5,632 nt of DNA from an uncultured Clostridia bacterium. Lineage in GTDB: Bacteria > Bacillota > Clostridia > Oscillospirales > Acutalibacteraceae. The DNA is taken from the NCBI GenBank assembly GCA_946186535.1, contig CAMHNT010000146.1:1-5632 (forward strand). Direction: 5' to 3'. The position numbers and the translations under genes were made by a program. The notes under the pieces were generated by a model. The model made no database searches. It was not told the DNA's origin and worked only from the letters and a program-made list of their open reading frames with translations. This document shows positions 4,955 through 5,632 of the stretch, one piece after another; position 1 is the first letter of the stretch, and every line of letters starts with the position of its first letter.

Positions 4955-5548
4955 ATGATAGATGCAAACAGCAAAACAAACAGCTTCTTAGAGGCGATTG
5001 AAAAATACGCCGAAGAACAGAAACTTGCCATGAAAGCCGAAATCGAGGATTTCCGTGAAGAACAGCTGAACCGTGCGAATGAAGAAGGCACGGCTGCGGC
5101 TTTCGCTTTCATCCAAAAGAAAAAGGCTAAGTTCAGAGCAGCTTTGGCAAAAGAAAATTCCTTAAAGGAAACGGCAATTAAGAGAGAGCTTTTTGAAAAG
5201 CGAAACAAATTGGTTGACTCACTTTTCTCCGAGGCATCCGAAAAGCTTCTTGAGTTTTCGAAAAGCAAAAAATATGAGACCTACATAAATAATTCTGCTA
5301 AGTCAATCAGTGAATATCTTGGCGGAAAAAAGGCGGTCGTTTATATTTCCGAGCGTGATGAGAAGTTTATTCCTCAGCTTAAGAAATATTTCGGCGACAG
5401 CGAATTTGTGACCGACAATTCTATCAAGCTCGGCGGTATCCGCTGCTACTGTGAAGAGCTGTCCATTGTTGCGGACGAAACTCTCGACAGCAAGTTTGAG
5501 GATCAGAAGCGTAATTTTATTGAAACTTCGGGCTTCACGATAGAATAA
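4955..5548 (+). CDS. ntpE: V-type ATP synthase subunit E (peripheral stalk)
   Basis: The protein has 197 residues, near the family norm of about 185-210. Residues from about 8 to 110 form a long charged helix rich in Glu, Lys and Ala. This is the part that coils with the G/H subunit along the outside of the enzyme. Residues from about 115 to 197 form the globular head that grips the top of the catalytic A3B3 ring. There the motif IKLGGIRCYCEELSIVADET runs from 157, followed by LD at 177-178. It matches the family's GG....... . VDNTL signature, with Glu in place of Asn (D174, E175, T176, L177). No signal peptide or membrane segment is seen. It lies 40 bases before the subunit A gene. Two cysteines (C164, C166) fall in the normally non-Cys strand after GG. 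That is unusual but probably neutral in an anaerobe. Confidence 0.93.
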   Translation: MIDANSKTNSFLEAIEKYAEEQKLAMKAEIEDFREEQLNRANEEGTAAAFAFIQKKKAKFRAALAKENSLKETAIKRELFEKRNKLVDSLFSEASEKLLEFSKSKKYETYINNSAKSISEYLGGKKAVVYISERDEKFIPQLKKYFGDSEFVTDNSIKLGGIRCYCEELSIVADETLDSKFEDQKRNFIETSGFTIE

Positions 5549-5573
5549 CCGGTCACTGCAAGGATATTCCTAC

Positions 5574-5580
5574 AGGGAGA
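5574..5580 (+). promoter_or_regulatory. Ribosome binding site supporting a TTG start of ntpA
   Basis: AGGGAGA lies 8 bases before TTG at 5589. The nearby ATG codons at 5599 and 5602 are in another frame, and the frame ends at the TAA of 5605-5607, so TTG is the credible start. Confidence 0.7.
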
Positions 5581-5588
5581 TGAAACGA

Positions 5589-5632
5589 TTGGAAAACAAT
5601 GATGTAATTTTTGGTATAAACGGTCCTGTCGT
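5589..5632 (+). CDS. ntpA: V-type ATP synthase catalytic subunit A, N-terminus only (cut by window edge)
   Basis: Only 14 codons are visible, reading MENNDVIFGINGPVV with the last residue cut. The I..I.GPVV pattern is the first beta strand of the N-terminal barrel in A/V-type catalytic subunits, usually about 590 residues long. The gene's place after subunit E in an ATPase operon makes the call firm despite the short stretch. The nucleotide-binding P-loop and the rest lie outside the window. The start is TTG, as in ntpI. Confidence 0.82.
   Translation, partial: MENNDVIFGINGPV

Noticed and set aside
4900..5001. 33-codon + strand frame beginning at the TAATG overlap with the subunit F stop
   Set aside because: It overlaps the start of ntpE in another frame and has no ribosome binding site. 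The peptide (MQVLLKHRHICQDW...) has no recognisable features. The TAATG overlap is probably chance.
4897..5268. 123-codon minus-strand frame opposite ntpE
   Set aside because: It is rich in Ser, Phe and Ala because it is the complement of a Glu/Lys-rich coiled-coil gene. No ribosome binding site or family match is seen.

Overview
This window holds the first part of a bacterial V-type (A/V-type, rotary) ATPase operon on the + strand. Six genes are complete and a seventh is cut by the right edge. The order is a small coiled-coil stalk protein (subunit G/H type), then subunits C, I, K, F, E and the start of A. Subunits B and D probably follow beyond position 5632. The host looks like a low-to-moderate GC Gram-positive anaerobe of the Clostridia, most likely a Ruminococcus-like member of the Oscillospiraceae. 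The reasons are strong AGGAGG-type ribosome binding sites, TTG starts, a V-type rather than F-type enzyme, and a family of short hairpin-rich repeats of the kind common in that group. The taxonomic call is inference from style, not from a marker gene.

Layout: 1-560 has no credible gene. It contains two strong hairpins at 21-80 (probably the end of an upstream transcription unit or a palindromic repeat) and an AT-rich stretch with a good sigma-A-type promoter (163-191). It also contains a MITE-like element at 193-480 with 14-bp perfect terminal inverted repeats, which carries an intrinsic-terminator-like hairpin at 246-270. The operon then runs from 561 to the end of the window. Gene gaps are 32-54 bases, except the 208-base gap between subunits I and K. 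That gap is filled by a second, inverted, diverged relative of the upstream element and can form four hairpins.

How the parts work together: subunit I (stator, with its two essential arginines) and the subunit K ring form the ion-conducting membrane sector. The G-like protein and subunit E form the peripheral stalks. Subunit C couples the rotor to the ring, subunit F is part of the central rotor, and A (with B, not seen) forms the catalytic head. The enzyme moves H+ or Na+ coupled to ATP hydrolysis or synthesis; the sequence does not settle which ion.

The proteins themselves belong to a known system. The less ordinary content is the repeat family that has invaded the leader and the I-K gap, the possible effect of its hairpins on expression, and the unusual N-terminal half of subunit K. 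I found no CRISPR array, tRNA, rRNA or defence system.
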